DNA from: Arthrobacter glacialis
GTDB taxonomy: Bacteria; Actinomycetota; Actinomycetes; Actinomycetales; Micrococcaceae
Assembly: GCF_002909445.1 (NCBI RefSeq)
Contig: NZ_PPXC01000009.1
Span: forward strand, 123,530 to 187,529
Length of the DNA stretch: 64,000 nt
Reading direction: 5' to 3'
Shown piece after piece: positions 1-10,484 of the stretch (position 1 is its first letter; the number at the start of each line of letters is the position of its first letter). A program made the translations under genes and the position numbers. A model generated the notes under the pieces. The model saw only the letters and a list, made by a program, of their open reading frames with translations. It ran no database searches and was not told where the DNA came from.

Positions 1-1
1 C

Positions 2-925
2 GGCGCGTTCCCGTGGAACCACGAACTCTCCCTCCAGTCATGGGTGGAGGACAGGTATGTCACCGAGGTTCTCGAGGACGCCGACGTGCTGGTGGTCATT
101 GGTTCCTCCCTGGGTGAGGTCTCCAGCAACTACTTCACCATGGAGCCGCGCGGGCGCATCATCCAGATCGATGCCGAACCCCGGGTGCTCGAATCCAACC
201 GCCCTGCGCTGGGCATCAGGGCCGACGCCGGCCAGGCCCTGCGAATGCTCGATGCCGCGTTGACCGAACCCCCTGCTGAAAATGCGGACTGGCACGGCGC
301 CACGCCGCAGGCCGTTGTGGCGGACACGCTGGCGAAGGTGCAGGCCCGCCTCGACGGACAGGACCTGGGCTTGGAGCGCAAGTTCATGGCCGACATTCGT
401 GCGGCAGTCCCGGCCGACATGCAAACGTTCTGGGACATGACCATCTCCGCCTACTGGGGCTGGAGCTGCTGGGATGCCAAAGACGGGGAATTCCACTCCG
501 CCCAGGGCGCCGGCGGATTGGGCTACGGCTTCCCGGCAGCCATCGGCGGGGCGCTTGGCCTGCAAAGCCAAGGCAAACCGTCCCGTGTGCTGGCAGTTGC
601 CGGCGACGGTTCATCCATGTACTCCATCTCGGAGCTGGCCACCGCCAAGCAGCACAATGCCCCCGTCACCTGGCTCATTGTGGACGACGGCGGCTACGGC
701 ATCCTGCGCGAATACATGATCGACACCTTTGGCAAGGCCACGCACACCGAGTTGGCGCGGCCCGACTTTGTGAAACTGGCGGAGGCCTTTGGTGTGCCGG
801 CCCAGCGAGTGAAGGCCGAGGATGTGGGGGAGGCGCTCCAGGCGGGCTTCGCTGCAGACGGTCCCAACGTCGTCGTGGTTGACGTGCTGTTGAAGATGTT
901 TGGCCCCACCCACCTGGACCTCTAA
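2..925 (+). CDS. Thiamine diphosphate-dependent enzyme, C-terminal part (5' end outside window)
   Basis: The reading frame is open to the left edge, so the N-terminal pyrimidine-binding domain and part of the central domain are missing. What remains is the end of the central domain (VLVVIGSSLGEVSSNYF) and the complete pyrophosphate-binding domain. The ThDP/Mg motif starts at GDGSSMYSISEL and closes about 25 residues later at VDDGGYGIL. Family members are acetolactate synthases, benzoylformate decarboxylases and related 2-oxoacid decarboxylases. The spacing and YSISEL sequence look more like the benzoylformate decarboxylase side than IlvB, but substrate cannot be assigned. The closing position of the motif is usually Asn-Asn and is Asp-Asp here, which is unusual. 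No partner gene follows; a hairpin lies 30 bp downstream. Confidence 0.85.
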   Translation, partial: GAFPWNHELSLQSWVEDRYVTEVLEDADVLVVIGSSLGEVSSNYFTMEPRGRIIQIDAEPRVLESNRPALGIRADAGQALRMLDAALTEPPAENADWHGATPQAVVADTLAKVQARLDGQDLGLERKFMADIRAAVPADMQTFWDMTISAYWGWSCWDAKDGEFHSAQGAGGLGYGFPAAIGGALGLQSQGKPSRVLAVAGDGSSMYSISELATAKQHNAPVTWLIVDDGGYGILREYMIDTFGKATHTELARPDFVKLAEAFGVPAQRVKAEDVGEALQAGFAADGPNVVVVDVLLKMFGPTHLDL

Positions 926-955
926 CCTCTAACCTCCCCCCTTTTGCCTCGTGAG

Positions 956-1004
956 CGGGCAGTAGTTGTTGATGTTTTACAAAAACATCAACAACTACTG
1001 CCCG
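956..1004. repeat. Perfect 23-bp intergenic hairpin
   Basis: Arms 956-978 and 982-1004 are perfect reverse complements with a 3-base loop (ACA). The element sits between two same-strand genes. No T-tract follows, so it is not a classic intrinsic terminator. It may still act as one, or be a dispersed palindromic repeat. Confidence 0.8.
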
Positions 1005-1047
1005 TTCGGCAGGCGGGACCGGGCGGGTGCCGCAATAGACTGAGGCC

Positions 1048-1689
1048 ATGGCGATCGTATACGCGGCCGAATTGCGGCCCAGCAAAATGGAACTCCTGGC
1101 CGACTGGCTGCCGCTGCAGGACTGGTTCGACGGCGGTGACTCACCCTTGGTGCGGCTGGGGTCCTTCCGCTTCGACGACCCCGCAGGTGAAGTGGGCATT
1201 GAGACCCAGCTGGTGGGTGCCGGCAATCAGGTCTACCAAGCACCGCTGACCTACCGCGGAGCGCCGCTGGCTGGTGCCGAGGCGTTCCTGATAGGCACCA
1301 TGGAGCATTCGGTCCTGGGTCGCCGCTGGGTCTATGACGCCACGGGCGATCCGGTGTACGTGGCCGAGCTCGCCGCGGCACTGCTGATCGGCAAACCGCA
1401 GGCCGCCCAATTCCGGGAAGCGGACGGGAAAATGGAAACCCTGCCCGAAACAGCGCAGATCAGCAGCACGGGAGCATCCGACGTCGAACTGCCGGCGTTG
1501 GACCTGGGCACGCCTCTCACAGCGGGCGGTGTCACGTCCATCCCCGTGGGGCCGATGACTCTGGCGCTCAACAGGGTGTTGGACACCGCCGCAACGGCCG
1601 GCCCCGGGCCCGTACTTACCGTCAGTTGGGCTGGTGGGGACCAGCAGGTGCTGATGGCCTCTGTGGGGGACGTTCCGGCCCCGTCCTGA
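1048..1689 (+). CDS. Maltokinase N-terminal cap-like domain protein
   Basis: This 213-residue protein begins MAIVYAAELRPSKMELLADW and carries DWF shortly after, the signature of the stand-alone maltokinase N-terminal cap-like domain found in many Actinobacteria. No kinase domain follows, so it is not itself a maltokinase, and its function is unknown. The start is supported by a TAGACT -10-like box at 1036-1041, exactly six bases before the ATG, with no Shine-Dalgarno sequence. This suggests a leaderless transcript. It runs convergently toward the hydrolase at 1740-2582. Family assignment is from recalled sequence pattern. Confidence 0.75.
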   Translation: MAIVYAAELRPSKMELLADWLPLQDWFDGGDSPLVRLGSFRFDDPAGEVGIETQLVGAGNQVYQAPLTYRGAPLAGAEAFLIGTMEHSVLGRRWVYDATGDPVYVAELAAALLIGKPQAAQFREADGKMETLPETAQISSTGASDVELPALDLGTPLTAGGVTSIPVGPMTLALNRVLDTAATAGPGPVLTVSWAGGDQQVLMASVGDVPAPS

Positions 1690-1739
1690 CGCCCCGTCCT
1701 GACGCCACGGCAGCAGCGGCGTCGCGTCGAACTGCCCGC

Positions 1740-3394
<1,655 letters not shown>

Positions 3395-3463
3395 GCTGCA
3401 AATTCTTGCACAGCCGCGGGCCGTGAGTTCCGCCGGTAAAAGGCGCGTCCCCGAAGTCCATTC

Positions 3464-3511
3464 TTGAACATGTTCAAAAAGAGTGCTTTACTCATAATTG
3501 AACACGTTCAA
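3464..3511 (+). promoter_or_regulatory. Promoter with tandem TetR-type operators
   Basis: Two related 14-bp palindromes are present: TTGAACATGTTCAA at 3464-3477 and TTGAACACGTTCAA at 3498-3511, with centres 34 bp apart. TTGAAC (3464-3469) also forms a -35 box, 17 bp from a TTTACT -10 (3487-3492). One operator therefore covers the -35 and the other the expected transcription start. This is the arrangement expected for autorepression by the TetR protein encoded directly downstream. The -35/-10 assignment is inference; the palindromes are plainly visible. Confidence 0.8.
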
Positions 3512-3526
3512 AAAGGGGATCTGGAT

Positions 3527-4177
3527 ATGGATGGCAAGAGCGCGCAAACCAAGGCACTGGTCTTGGATACCGCACTGGGCATGTTTCGCACCAAGGGCTT
3601 TGCCAAGACCACCATGCGGGCCATTGCCGCCCAGGCAGGTGTTTCCCTGGGCAGCGCCTACTACTACTTCGCGTCCAAGGATGAGTTGGTGTTGGAGTTG
3701 TACCGGGAGTCCGTGGCCGAACAGCGTGCTGCTGCGGCCGTGGCCATGGACGGTGTCAATGGTTTGGCCGACAGGCTCAAGGCCGCCCTGCACGCAGGTG
3801 TGGACGCGCTGACTCCGTACCACGACTTCGGCGGCGCGTTCATCTCCAGCGCCCTGCCTCCGCGGTCTGCGTTGAGCCCCTTCGGAGAGGCGTCCAGGGA
3901 AGCCCGGGAGAACGCCGTGGGACTGTTCGACGACGTCATTGACGGCACCAAGGTGCCACATTTTCTGCGCCCGCAGCTGCCCGAACTGCTGTGGCTGGCC
4001 TACATGGGCGTGGTCCTGTTCTGGGTTTACGACACCTCCGCGAATCAGCGCCGCACCCGCACCCTGATAGATGGGGCGGCACCACTGGTGGCGAAATTGG
4101 TGTCCTTTTCGAGGCTGCCCGTGGTGAAACCGCTGGTGGAGGAAGCCCTGGCGCTCAAGGCGAAGGTGCAGCTGTGA
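3527..4177 (+). CDS. TetR/AcrR family transcriptional regulator
   Basis: This 216-residue regulator has an N-terminal helix-turn-helix (AGVSLGSAYYYFASKDELV) and a divergent C-terminal ligand domain, as usual for the family. The ATG at 3527 was chosen over an in-frame ATG at 3470, because the latter lies inside an operator and before the likely transcription start, while AAGGGG precedes 3527. The stop codon overlaps the GTG start of the following epimerase by four bases (GTGA), so the two are translationally coupled. Two operators in its own promoter suggest self-repression relieved by an unknown small molecule. Confidence 0.92.
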   Translation: MDGKSAQTKALVLDTALGMFRTKGFAKTTMRAIAAQAGVSLGSAYYYFASKDELVLELYRESVAEQRAAAAVAMDGVNGLADRLKAALHAGVDALTPYHDFGGAFISSALPPRSALSPFGEASREARENAVGLFDDVIDGTKVPHFLRPQLPELLWLAYMGVVLFWVYDTSANQRRTRTLIDGAAPLVAKLVSFSRLPVVKPLVEEALALKAKVQL

Positions 4178-5106
4178 AGACTGTAGTCATCGCCGGAGCC
4201 TCCGGATTCATCGGCACACACTTTCGCAGCCGCCTTGCCGGGGCCGGATGGCGGGTCCGCACCGTCGGCCGTTCAGGCGACGCCGTCTGGGGTGACACCT
4301 CCGCCATCACGGGCCTGCTGGAGGGCGCCGATCTGCTGGTCAATCTGGCCGGCAAGTCAGTCTCCTGCCGCTACACCCCGGCCAACACCGCTGAAATCAT
4401 CCGCTCGCGCATGGAGACCACCGCCGAACTGGGCCGCGCCGTCGCCGCCTGCAACCGCCCGCCGCGGGACTGGTTCAACGCCAGCACCGGGACCATCTAC
4501 CGGGATGCCCGGGACCGTGCGCAAAACGAGGACGACGGCGAACTCGGCTCAGGCTTTTCCGTTGACGTGGCGCGGGGCTGGGAAGAGACGTTCGCCGCGG
4601 CGGACACGCCACAGACCCGCAAGATTCCCTTGCGCATCACCATCGCCATGGGCCCGGGCGGCGGTGTCATGCAGCCCTTCAACAACCTGGCCCGCCTCGG
4701 TCTGGGTGGGCGCATGGGCGATGGCCAGCAGAAATACAGCTGGATTCACGTCGAGGATTTGTTCCGGGCAGTCGTGTTCCTCCACGAACACCGCCAGATC
4801 ACCGGTCCGGTCAACATCGCCGCCCCCGAAGTGGTTACCAATAAGGAGCTGATGGCGGCCGTGCGTGCGGCAAATCGGGTGCCTTTCGGGCTGCCCACAC
4901 CCGCCTGGCTGCTCAAGATCGGGGCAGTGGTTATTCGCACCGAAACAGAGCTGGTGCTCAAAAGCCGCTGGGTCTCTTCCGGCAAACTGCAGGACGCCGG
5001 ATTCACATGGCAGTACCCGGACCTAGCCCGCGCACTCGCGGACATCTCGGGACGCAACGCAGCGGGGACCAGCGTCCCTAGGGCGTCGGCCCGGCGCCAC
5101 GCTTAG
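4174..5106 (+). CDS. TIGR01777-family NAD-dependent epimerase/dehydratase-like protein
   Basis: This 310-residue extended-SDR protein opens with the dinucleotide motif GASGFIGTHF. It carries the segments that mark the TIGR01777 (YfcH/SDR39U1-like) group: NLAGKSVSCRYTP, SRMETTAELG, FNASTGTIYRD and IHVEDLFRAVVFL. No reaction has been firmly assigned to the family. The GTG at 4174 is the start, overlapping the TetR stop. The upstream open frame to 3991 simply runs through the TetR gene in another frame. Being coupled to its repressor suggests it acts on, or responds to, the TetR ligand. The C-terminal end (residues 295-310) is low-complexity. Confidence 0.9.
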   Translation: MKTVVIAGASGFIGTHFRSRLAGAGWRVRTVGRSGDAVWGDTSAITGLLEGADLLVNLAGKSVSCRYTPANTAEIIRSRMETTAELGRAVAACNRPPRDWFNASTGTIYRDARDRAQNEDDGELGSGFSVDVARGWEETFAAADTPQTRKIPLRITIAMGPGGGVMQPFNNLARLGLGGRMGDGQQKYSWIHVEDLFRAVVFLHEHRQITGPVNIAAPEVVTNKELMAAVRAANRVPFGLPTPAWLLKIGAVVIRTETELVLKSRWVSSGKLQDAGFTWQYPDLARALADISGRNAAGTSVPRASARRHA

Positions 5107-5117
5107 GGCCCGGCAAG

Positions 5118-6269
5118 CTACCCGCCGAGGGATTCCCGGTGAAAATCGGTGCGCCAGAGATCAACCACCGCACCCGAGCCATCCGTGACGAGGTACTCCG
5201 GCCAGCGGTCGAACGCGGAACACGGATGCGAGATGCCCAGTTCCACAATGTCCGTCACGGCCAGGCCCTCGGCGCCCAGCAGCACGGCGTGGTGGTCGAA
5301 CAGCTTGTGCACCGTGGCCGTGGCGTCAGGCTTCTCAACCCCGGCGGCGGTGTAGGCGGCTAGAAAAGGCGGCAGGCCGGCGTCGTACGGCAGATCACGC
5401 TTGCCGGCACCCGCAACCACCAAGCCATCCTCGGGCGCCGAGAGAATCAGGGCGCGGACGGTCAGCGCCGCGGTGAGGCCGGGGAGGGGATTGACGCCCG
5501 CGTAGGTGCCGTGGTCATGCGTGGCGTAGCAGCCGGAACGCAGCACATTGACGGTGCCAGGAACAGCCGCGGCGGACGGCAGGAATTCGATCACGCGGTC
5601 CGGAAAAGCCGAACCGCCCATGGAGAAGATCGGGGCAGATGTTTCAAACTGCCCGGCCAGGTCAACGTAGGTGTCATGCACCAGTTGGCAGTGATGGTCA
5701 ACGGCGTCCAGGTTGATGGCGTCGCGCGAATTGGGCACCACGCCTTCATATCCGGCAACACCCACCAGCCGCAGTCCGGGCGCTGCCGTGATGGCCGCGG
5801 CCACCTCGCGCGCCTCGGCGATGGAGCGCACGCCCGTCCGCCCGGCCAGAGTGCCCACATCAATCAACATCTCCAGGGGCCGGGCACTGCCGTCAAAAAC
5901 CGACGCTGCCACGGCCACGGCTGCCTTGGAGTCGGCGAAAATGCGTATGATCTGAGCCGGATCAGCCTCGAGCCACGCTCGAATCCGGCCCAAGCCATAG
6001 CTGTCCACCACCTGGTTGGCGACGAAGACGTTCCGGTGTCCCCACTCGAGCACGGTGTGCACCTGGTCCACAGTTGCCACCGTCACCCCCACGGCTCCGG
6101 CGGCAATTTGTCGCTCAATGATGGGTGCCGACATGGTGGTTTTCACGTGCGGAGCCAAGACCACATTTCTCTCCCGGCACCAGGCGGCCATGATGCTGAT
6201 ATTGCGCTCAAGCGCGGAGACGTTCAGGCGCAGTTGAGGGTAGGCGGATTCGTTCACCAGGTTCTCCAT
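5118..6269 (-). CDS. D-serine dehydratase-like / amino-acid deaminase-type PLP enzyme
   Basis: This 383-residue fold-type III PLP enzyme has an alanine-racemase-like N-terminal barrel with the PLP lysine in APHVKTTMS. Its C-terminal domain carries the H-x-C pair (GISHPCSAFDRWPEYL) that binds zinc in eukaryotic-type D-serine dehydratases. Relatives deaminate D-serine or D-threonine, or cleave D-3-hydroxy amino acids. Which of these applies is not visible. The start at 6269 (MENLVNESAYP) fits the N-terminal length of the family. The gene faces away from the DUF5107 gene and stands alone. Confidence 0.88.
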   Translation of the reverse strand: MENLVNESAYPQLRLNVSALERNISIMAAWCRERNVVLAPHVKTTMSAPIIERQIAAGAVGVTVATVDQVHTVLEWGHRNVFVANQVVDSYGLGRIRAWLEADPAQIIRIFADSKAAVAVAASVFDGSARPLEMLIDVGTLAGRTGVRSIAEAREVAAAITAAPGLRLVGVAGYEGVVPNSRDAINLDAVDHHCQLVHDTYVDLAGQFETSAPIFSMGGSAFPDRVIEFLPSAAAVPGTVNVLRSGCYATHDHGTYAGVNPLPGLTAALTVRALILSAPEDGLVVAGAGKRDLPYDAGLPPFLAAYTAAGVEKPDATATVHKLFDHHAVLLGAEGLAVTDIVELGISHPCSAFDRWPEYLVTDGSGAVVDLWRTDFHRESLGG

Positions 6270-6485
6270 TTCGATGCTTCATTGCTTTTGGGGCTTGCTG
6301 GCAATTCTATCGGCGTTGCGTACCCGGACATTTTGGCTGGAAGGCATGGCTATTGACGCAAAGTGCTTGTTGGGAAGTAGCAGCACCCACAAAGCCGCTG
6401 TTGCCGGTAGGCTCCTGATCATCCACTAGTGGACCGCAGAACCAATGCGCCTGCCACCTCACCCCTCCCGGAACAGGAACCCCGC

Positions 6486-8510
6486 ATGACTTCCACCCTG
6501 AGGCTCACCACCCGCATGATTGAACTGGCCGAACTGGGTCAGGATTCGCCCATGCCGTCCGTTCAACCATTGCTGGAACCGCCGTACACGGTGGGTGAGG
6601 GCATTCCGGCGGAAGTTGCCGCGGGAGTGGGTTGGGGGAAGGTGAAAAACATTTATCCCTATCCCATGCAGGAGAGCTACTCCCGGGAGGTCAGCCCCAC
6701 GGAACTGACCGCCGTCGTGCTGGAAAATGAGCATGTCAGGGCACTGTTCCTGCCGCAGCTGGGCGGGCGGCTCTGGGAACTCACCGACAAGGCAACGGGC
6801 AAGGAATTGCTGCACACCCAGGACCGCATCATGTTCGGCAATCTGGCCCTGCGCAATGCGTGGTTTGCCGGTGGGATCGAATACAACATTGGCACGCGTG
6901 GGCACTCACCCACCTCCAGTTCGCCCCTGCATTCAGCCATTGTGCGGACTCCAGAGGGGCAGGAAGTCCTGCGCATGTGGGAGTTTGACAGGCTCCGCGA
7001 GGTGGTTTTCCAGATTGACGCATGGCTGCCAGAGAACTCGCCCGTGGTGTTCGTGGCCGTGCGCATCCAGAACCCGAATGACAAGACCGTGCCCATGTAC
7101 TGGTGGTCCAACGCCGCCGTCCCGCAGACACCTGCCACGCGCGTGATTGCCCCGGCGAGGGAATCCTACGCCACCGACTACGACGGCTCCATGACCCGAG
7201 TTGATGCCACCCATTTCCATGGCGCGGATGCCACGTGGCCCATCAACAACGCCCAGGCCGCCGATTTCTTCTTCGACATCGCTCCCCAGGAGCGCCGCTG
7301 GGAGGTGGCCGCCGACGGTTCCGGGGACGGGCTGGCGTTGGTTTCCTCGGCACAATTGCGCGGCCGGAAGCTGTTCGTTTGGGGTGAAACTGTGGGCGGG
7401 CACCGCTGGCAGGAATGGCTCACCCCCACCGTCTCGGGGGAGCCGCGCCGCTACGCGGAGATCCAAGCAGGGCTGGCCCAGACCCAGTTTGAGCACGTGC
7501 CCATGCCCGCCGGCGCAAGCTGGCAGTGGGTTGAAGCGTACGGCAATGCCGCCCTTGACCCTGCGCTCGCAGCCGGTCCTTGGGACGATGCCGTGGCCCA
7601 CGGCGCGCAGCGCGTCGAGGACTTGGTTTCGGAAGCGGCCATTGCGGAGGCCTTGTCCGACGCCGGTCGCTGGGCTGATCTGGCGCCGACGGAAATGGTG
7701 GTGGCCGGCAGCGGCTGGGGCGCCTTGGAGGTGCTGCGCCGCCGTCACGCCACCATGGATTGGTTGGATGGAACAGGAACCCCGTTTGCGCCTGAAACCC
7801 TCACCGCCGATCAGCAACCGTGGCTGGAACTGCTCAAGAGCAATGAAGGCATCGTGGAAAAGCCCTTCGAACCCGCCGCCGTAAAAGCTGGCAGCCAGCC
7901 CTTTGGTGGTGCCGGCTCCTTTGTGCGGGGCCTTGACTGGGAGGACTTGCTCACCGCCAGCCGCAACGCCAGCGCCGAGGCAGCCTTCCACCATGCCGTC
8001 ATGGTCCATGCGCGGGCTTCGAGCAGCGCCGGCGATCTGGCGGTTGTTGCAGACCTGTACCGCACGGTTCTGGCCGGATCCCCAACTGCAGCAGTTCCGC
8101 TCAGTCCGCGGAGCCGGGTTCTGGCATTGCGCGGCTTGGCATTGGCCTTGTTGGCGGCGGGCGACATCACCGGCGGCCTGGCCCAGTTCAGCACCGCATG
8201 TGCTCTGGAAGTGGACAACCGCTGGCTTCTCGTGGAGGCCATGACCATGGCGGTGGACAGCGGCAACGCGGAGTTGGCGCTGGAGTTGGTGAGCCGGGCG
8301 CCGCAGTCCTTGGCAGAGCTGGGCCGGGTCAAGTTCCTGCAGGCCCTGGCCCTTGCGCGCACGGGTGACAGCGCCGCAGCCGCAGAAATACTGAAGGCTG
8401 GCATTGAGGTCCCCGACCTGCGCGAAGGCGTGAATTCTCTGACGGAGCTGTGGCGTGAAGTGTGCCCCGGCGAGGACGTCCCGGCGGAGTACCAGTTCAG
8501 CATGCAGTAG
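6486..8510 (+). CDS. DUF5107 domain protein with C-terminal helical repeats
   Basis: This 674-residue protein has an N-terminal beta-sandwich of the DUF5107 type (residues about 30-350: LPQLGGRLWELTDKATGKEL, GGIEYNIGTRGHSP, YWWSNAAVPQTP). The region resembles galactose-mutarotase-like sugar-binding folds. Residues about 490-670 are Ala/Leu-rich helices resembling TPR repeats. Family members usually sit in carbohydrate-utilisation contexts, but none is adjacent here. The ATG at 6486 follows AACAGGAAC at suitable distance. An in-frame ATG at 6429 would add 19 residues unlike the family start. Biochemical function is unknown. Confidence 0.8.
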   Translation: MTSTLRLTTRMIELAELGQDSPMPSVQPLLEPPYTVGEGIPAEVAAGVGWGKVKNIYPYPMQESYSREVSPTELTAVVLENEHVRALFLPQLGGRLWELTDKATGKELLHTQDRIMFGNLALRNAWFAGGIEYNIGTRGHSPTSSSPLHSAIVRTPEGQEVLRMWEFDRLREVVFQIDAWLPENSPVVFVAVRIQNPNDKTVPMYWWSNAAVPQTPATRVIAPARESYATDYDGSMTRVDATHFHGADATWPINNAQAADFFFDIAPQERRWEVAADGSGDGLALVSSAQLRGRKLFVWGETVGGHRWQEWLTPTVSGEPRRYAEIQAGLAQTQFEHVPMPAGASWQWVEAYGNAALDPALAAGPWDDAVAHGAQRVEDLVSEAAIAEALSDAGRWADLAPTEMVVAGSGWGALEVLRRRHATMDWLDGTGTPFAPETLTADQQPWLELLKSNEGIVEKPFEPAAVKAGSQPFGGAGSFVRGLDWEDLLTASRNASAEAAFHHAVMVHARASSSAGDLAVVADLYRTVLAGSPTAAVPLSPRSRVLALRGLALALLAAGDITGGLAQFSTACALEVDNRWLLVEAMTMAVDSGNAELALELVSRAPQSLAELGRVKFLQALALARTGDSAAAAEILKAGIEVPDLREGVNSLTELWREVCPGEDVPAEYQFSMQ

Positions 8511-8524
8511 CCCTTCCAACTACC

Positions 8525-8649
8525 GACGCTCCTTCACATCCGGGGCTGTTTCCGGGAACGCTCCTTCATTCACCGAGCGAGCGTCTACAGAAAGTGCCCC
8601 GGATGCGAGGGAGCGTTGGGGAAAAACGCCCCGGATGTGAAGGATCGTC
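8525..8649. repeat. Nested inverted repeat with four copies of a ~20-bp unit
   Basis: Outer arms 8525-8546 and 8628-8649 are complementary over 22 bp with one mismatch. Between them lie two more degenerate copies, near 8559-8576 (ACGCTCCTTCATTCACCG) and 8594-8616 in the opposite orientation. A long structured RNA or cruciform could form between the DUF5107 gene and the asparagine operon. The unit looks like a dispersed intergenic repeat. Confidence 0.75.
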
Positions 8650-8674
8650 TGAAGGGAGGGGAGCGGGCCGCGGA

Positions 8675-8704
8675 TTGACACCGCCCTGTGAGCCGTGTCA
8701 TAGT
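8675..8704 (+). promoter_or_regulatory. Promoter of the asparagine operon
   Basis: TTGACA at 8675-8680 is separated by 18 bp from CATAGT at 8699-8704. Transcription would begin at about 8711, at or next to the ATG at 8712, implying a leaderless mRNA. No Shine-Dalgarno sequence is present, which agrees. Confidence 0.7.
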
Positions 8705-8711
8705 CTCCTTT

Positions 8712-9419
8712 ATGAACTTGTCAGACAGCTGGACAGCAGGACAGGGACCGATTGTCCGGGTCAGTGCCGCCGAGGCCGTATTCAAAGCCATCCGCACTGC
8801 CATTGAGGACGGCGCCCTGCAGCTCGGCACCAAGCTCAGCAGCGAAACCGCCCTGGCCCAGCAGTACGGCGTGAGTCGCTCCGTGATCCGGGAGGCGCTG
8901 CGATCCTGCACCGCCCTGGGCCTGACCGAAACGCTCACCGGCAAAGGAACCTTTGTCATTGCCAACAGCGCCTCAAGCGACCTGATCCTGGGCAAATTCT
9001 CCGCGCGCAGCCTCATGGAGGCCCGCCCGCACATCGAAGTGCCGGCCGCCGAATTTGCCGCGACCCGCCGCACCGCCGAGCAGCTCGAGGAGATGCGCGG
9101 CATCCTGGCCCTCATGGCGGAGGAGGACGACCCCGAAATTTGGGTCAGCCTCGACGCCAGTTTCCACGCCGCCATTGCCAAGGCCAGCGGAAATGGCGTT
9201 TTTGAGCGTGTCATCAACGACATCCGGGACGCCATGGCCAAGCAATCCGAGACCATCAACTTGATCACCGGGCGCAAGAGCACCTCGGATGCCGAACACA
9301 TCCTCATCCTGGACGCCATCGCCCACGGCAATTCCGCGGACGCCGGCCGCGCCATGGCCATCCACCTCACCGCCGTCGACGCCGCACTGAGCACCATCAT
9401 GGGAGCAGAACAATCTTGA
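8712..9419 (+). CDS. GntR-family (FCD/FadR-type) regulator of asparagine operon
   Basis: This 235-residue protein has an N-terminal winged helix (SSETALAQQYGVSRSVIREALR; residues about 20-85) and a C-terminal all-helical FCD domain. Candidate metal-binding residues include the histidines in DASFHAAI, AEHILILDAI and MAIHLTAVD. It overlaps the next gene by four bases (TTGA), so it is the first gene of the asparaginase-aspartase-permease operon and presumably its regulator. The ligand is probably an amino acid or organic acid of this pathway (inference). The ATG at 8712 fits the promoter; an upstream GTG at 8688 would lie before the likely start of transcription. Confidence 0.9.
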   Translation: MNLSDSWTAGQGPIVRVSAAEAVFKAIRTAIEDGALQLGTKLSSETALAQQYGVSRSVIREALRSCTALGLTETLTGKGTFVIANSASSDLILGKFSARSLMEARPHIEVPAAEFAATRRTAEQLEEMRGILALMAEEDDPEIWVSLDASFHAAIAKASGNGVFERVINDIRDAMAKQSETINLITGRKSTSDAEHILILDAIAHGNSADAGRAMAIHLTAVDAALSTIMGAEQS

Positions 9420-10384
9420 GCACCAACCCATTTCCCGCCCACGCACCGCTCGCCGTGCAGACCCGTGGCGACCTCATTGAAAGCGTCCACTTTGGTTCGC
9501 TCATTGCCCTGAAGAACGACGGCGGGAGCCTCCTCTCGCGCGGAGAGCCCGGCGCCCGCATGTACCCCCGATCGGCCCTGAAGCCGTTGATCGCCGTGGC
9601 CATGCTCCGGGCCGGCCTGGAGCTGTCCACCGAGCAGCTGGCCCTGGCCGCGGCAAGCCACTCCGGCGCAGAAAAGCACCAGGAAACGGCGGCCGCGATC
9701 CTTGCCAATGCCGGTCTTGTTGCGCAGGACCTGCGCAATTCCACAGACATTCCCTACGGCCCAACCGAACGCGAGCACTGGCTGCGTGCCGGCAACGGAC
9801 CCACACAGCTGGCCCAGAACTGTTCCGGCAAGCACGCTGCCCTGCTGGCCACCTGCGTCCAAAATGGCTGGCCCATAGAGACCTACCTGCACCCGGAGCA
9901 CCCGCTGACCGTCCTGATCCGCGAGGTGGTGGCGGAGCTGACCGGCGAAACGATTACGGCCATCAGCACCGATGGCTGCGGGACCGAGGTGTTTGGCCTG
10001 ACCCTGACCGGCATGGCACGCGCCTTCGCCCGCCTGGTGACGGCGGCCCCAGGCACGCCCGAACGCCAGGTTGCCGACGCCATGCGCAGTCATCCGGAGA
10101 TGGTGGCCGGCCGCGGTCGGGACGTCACCGCCTTGATGGAAGCAGTCCCCGGGCTGCTGGCCAAGGACGGCTTCGAGGGCATCCAGGTCATCGCCCTGGC
10201 GGACGGCAGCGCGTTGGCGCTGAAGATTTCCGACGGCGGCGACCGCGCCCGGATGCCGGCGGCCGTTCCGGCCCTGCTGGCACTGGGCGTTGAGCCAAAC
10301 CTGTTGGCACCTTTCAACGAGCTGCCCGTGTACGGCGGCGGCCATCCCGTGGGCAACTTGCGGGGACTGCCGTTCGGTAGCTGA
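9416..10384 (+). CDS. L-asparaginase, AnsA/ReAII-like family (PF06089)
   Basis: This 322-residue protein matches the asparaginase II family typified by the Rhizobium etli inducible enzyme, not the classic bacterial type I/II fold. Visible family motifs are the Ser-x-x-Lys pair in YPRSALKPL, HSGAEKHQ, NCSGKHAALL and DGCGTEVFGL. The reaction is hydrolysis of L-asparagine to L-aspartate and ammonia in the cytoplasm. The TTG start overlaps the regulator stop. Downstream aspartase would take the aspartate to fumarate, which supports the assignment strongly. Residues at the C-terminus (GGHPVGNLRGLPF) are typical of the family. Confidence 0.92.
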   Translation: MSTNPFPAHAPLAVQTRGDLIESVHFGSLIALKNDGGSLLSRGEPGARMYPRSALKPLIAVAMLRAGLELSTEQLALAAASHSGAEKHQETAAAILANAGLVAQDLRNSTDIPYGPTEREHWLRAGNGPTQLAQNCSGKHAALLATCVQNGWPIETYLHPEHPLTVLIREVVAELTGETITAISTDGCGTEVFGLTLTGMARAFARLVTAAPGTPERQVADAMRSHPEMVAGRGRDVTALMEAVPGLLAKDGFEGIQVIALADGSALALKISDGGDRARMPAAVPALLALGVEPNLLAPFNELPVYGGGHPVGNLRGLPFGS

Positions 10385-10484
10385 CCACCAAAGACAGACC
10401 CCCAAAGACTCACCACCAAAGATTTTCCCGCACCATTACCATCCGTATTTTCGGCCCAATGAAGTGCCAGCATCAAGGAGAACC

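Noticed and set aside
6933-8519. Long open frame of 528 codons on the minus strand opposite the DUF5107 gene
   Set aside because: It is the antisense shadow of a GC-rich coding region, has a His/Gly/Arg-rich nonsense product and no family motif.
8585-10405. 606-codon minus-strand frame over the GntR and asparaginase genes
   Set aside because: Antisense shadow; the plus-strand genes have clear families and signals.
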